From the NCBI RefSeq assembly GCF_028769735.1, contig NC_088172.1, positions 67,604,631-67,668,630 of the forward strand: a stretch of 64,000 bases of DNA. The letters are read 5' to 3'. Each line of letters begins with the position of its first letter. Position 1 is the stretch's first letter. The position numbers and the translations under genes were made by a program. The notes beneath the pieces were generated by a model. It had not been told where the DNA came from. It was given only the letters and a program-made list of their open reading frames with translations, and made no database searches. This document shows, piece after piece, positions 63,711-64,000 of the stretch. Source of the stretch: Zonotrichia leucophrys gambelii (lineage: Eukaryota; Chordata; Aves; Passeriformes; Passerellidae).

Positions 63711-64000
63711 TGGTGAATTTTGCAATATTTGTCTGTGTTCACCAGTGTGTAAACATTTGTTAAGGTCACAATTTCTTTTGGACTTTCTGTTTTGCTTCAG
63801 TTTGCTTTTTTAACAACCTCTTGATCTCTGTGTTCATGATAGGTCATTAGTGGATTCCAAACCACACTGTTACATCCATCAGAATTAATAGGAGATTATT
63901 TGGCTGTCGATTTATAAAAGTGAATTAAGTGACTAAACAAGGAGGGGAGGAGTAATTTCAAAGATTTTAGGCCCACCCAGAGCAATCTGTCCTGTCACAG

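Larger units (their letters stand above)
55489..64000 (+). other. PDE10A: PDE10A intron, runs off the window end
   Basis: Intronic sequence after the last recognised exon. It contains a small perfect hairpin at 56802-56827, a possible old amniote repeat relic near 57038-57110, an A/C homopolymer region at 57363-57424, a C-rich block with G-quadruplex potential on the minus strand at 57555-57592, a TG-rich run at 57655-57681, and three CR1 fragments (60163-60862 minus, about 61370-61700 plus, 63621-63710 minus). No further PDE10A exon was identified. Confidence 0.85.

Noticed and set aside
55489..64000. Next GAF-A exon (expected to begin like SLCIFTPPG)
   Set aside because: No matching coding stretch with an acceptor was found before the end of the window.
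1..64000. CRISPR arrays, operons, phage or insertion sequences
   Set aside because: The spliced gene, CR1 LINEs and LTR show that this is vertebrate DNA; no regularly spaced repeats are present.

Overview
The window is vertebrate nuclear DNA, most likely from a bird and probably a songbird. It is AT-rich and CpG-poor, and almost all of it is intron. It carries degraded CR1 LINE fragments of the avian type and a 311-bp solo LTR resembling passerine endogenous retrovirus LTRs. There is no prokaryotic gene organisation.

The only gene I can support is PDE10A (dual cAMP/cGMP phosphodiesterase 10A), on the + strand and partial at both ends. Four coding exons are present with consensus splice sites and compatible phases: 16198-16326 (129 nt), 42794-42822 (a 29-nt microexon), 53448-53568 (121 nt) and 55439-55488 (50 nt). 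Joined, they encode an uninterrupted stretch of about 110 residues. By my recollection of the family this corresponds to about residues 13-122 of PDE10A2: the N-terminal region and the start of the cAMP-binding GAF-A domain. No first exon or promoter is recognisable upstream, and the next GAF-A exon is not seen by 64000. GAF-B and the catalytic domain therefore lie beyond the window.

Layout: 1-16197 is intron, with CR1 fragments at about 5618-6182 and 7893-8180. 16327-42793 is a 26.5-kb intron holding a perfect 48-bp palindrome (26655-26702), a CR1 end inside a 70-bp inverted duplication (33142-33343), and a pair of AT-rich hairpins (39436-39476). 42823-53447 is a 10.6-kb intron with a local CpG cluster (50821-50901) and the solo LTR (52823-53133), which ends 314 bp before exon 53448. 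53569-55438 is a short intron. 55489-64000 is intron with G-rich/C-rich low-complexity tracts and CR1 fragments near 60163-60862, 61370-61700 and 63621-63710.

No new multi-gene system is visible. The most notable signals are the two large inverted-repeat structures, the LTR directly upstream of a coding exon that contains an in-frame ATG, and the isolated CpG-rich block. Short open frames elsewhere have no recognisable homology and are treated as chance or as fragments of CR1.
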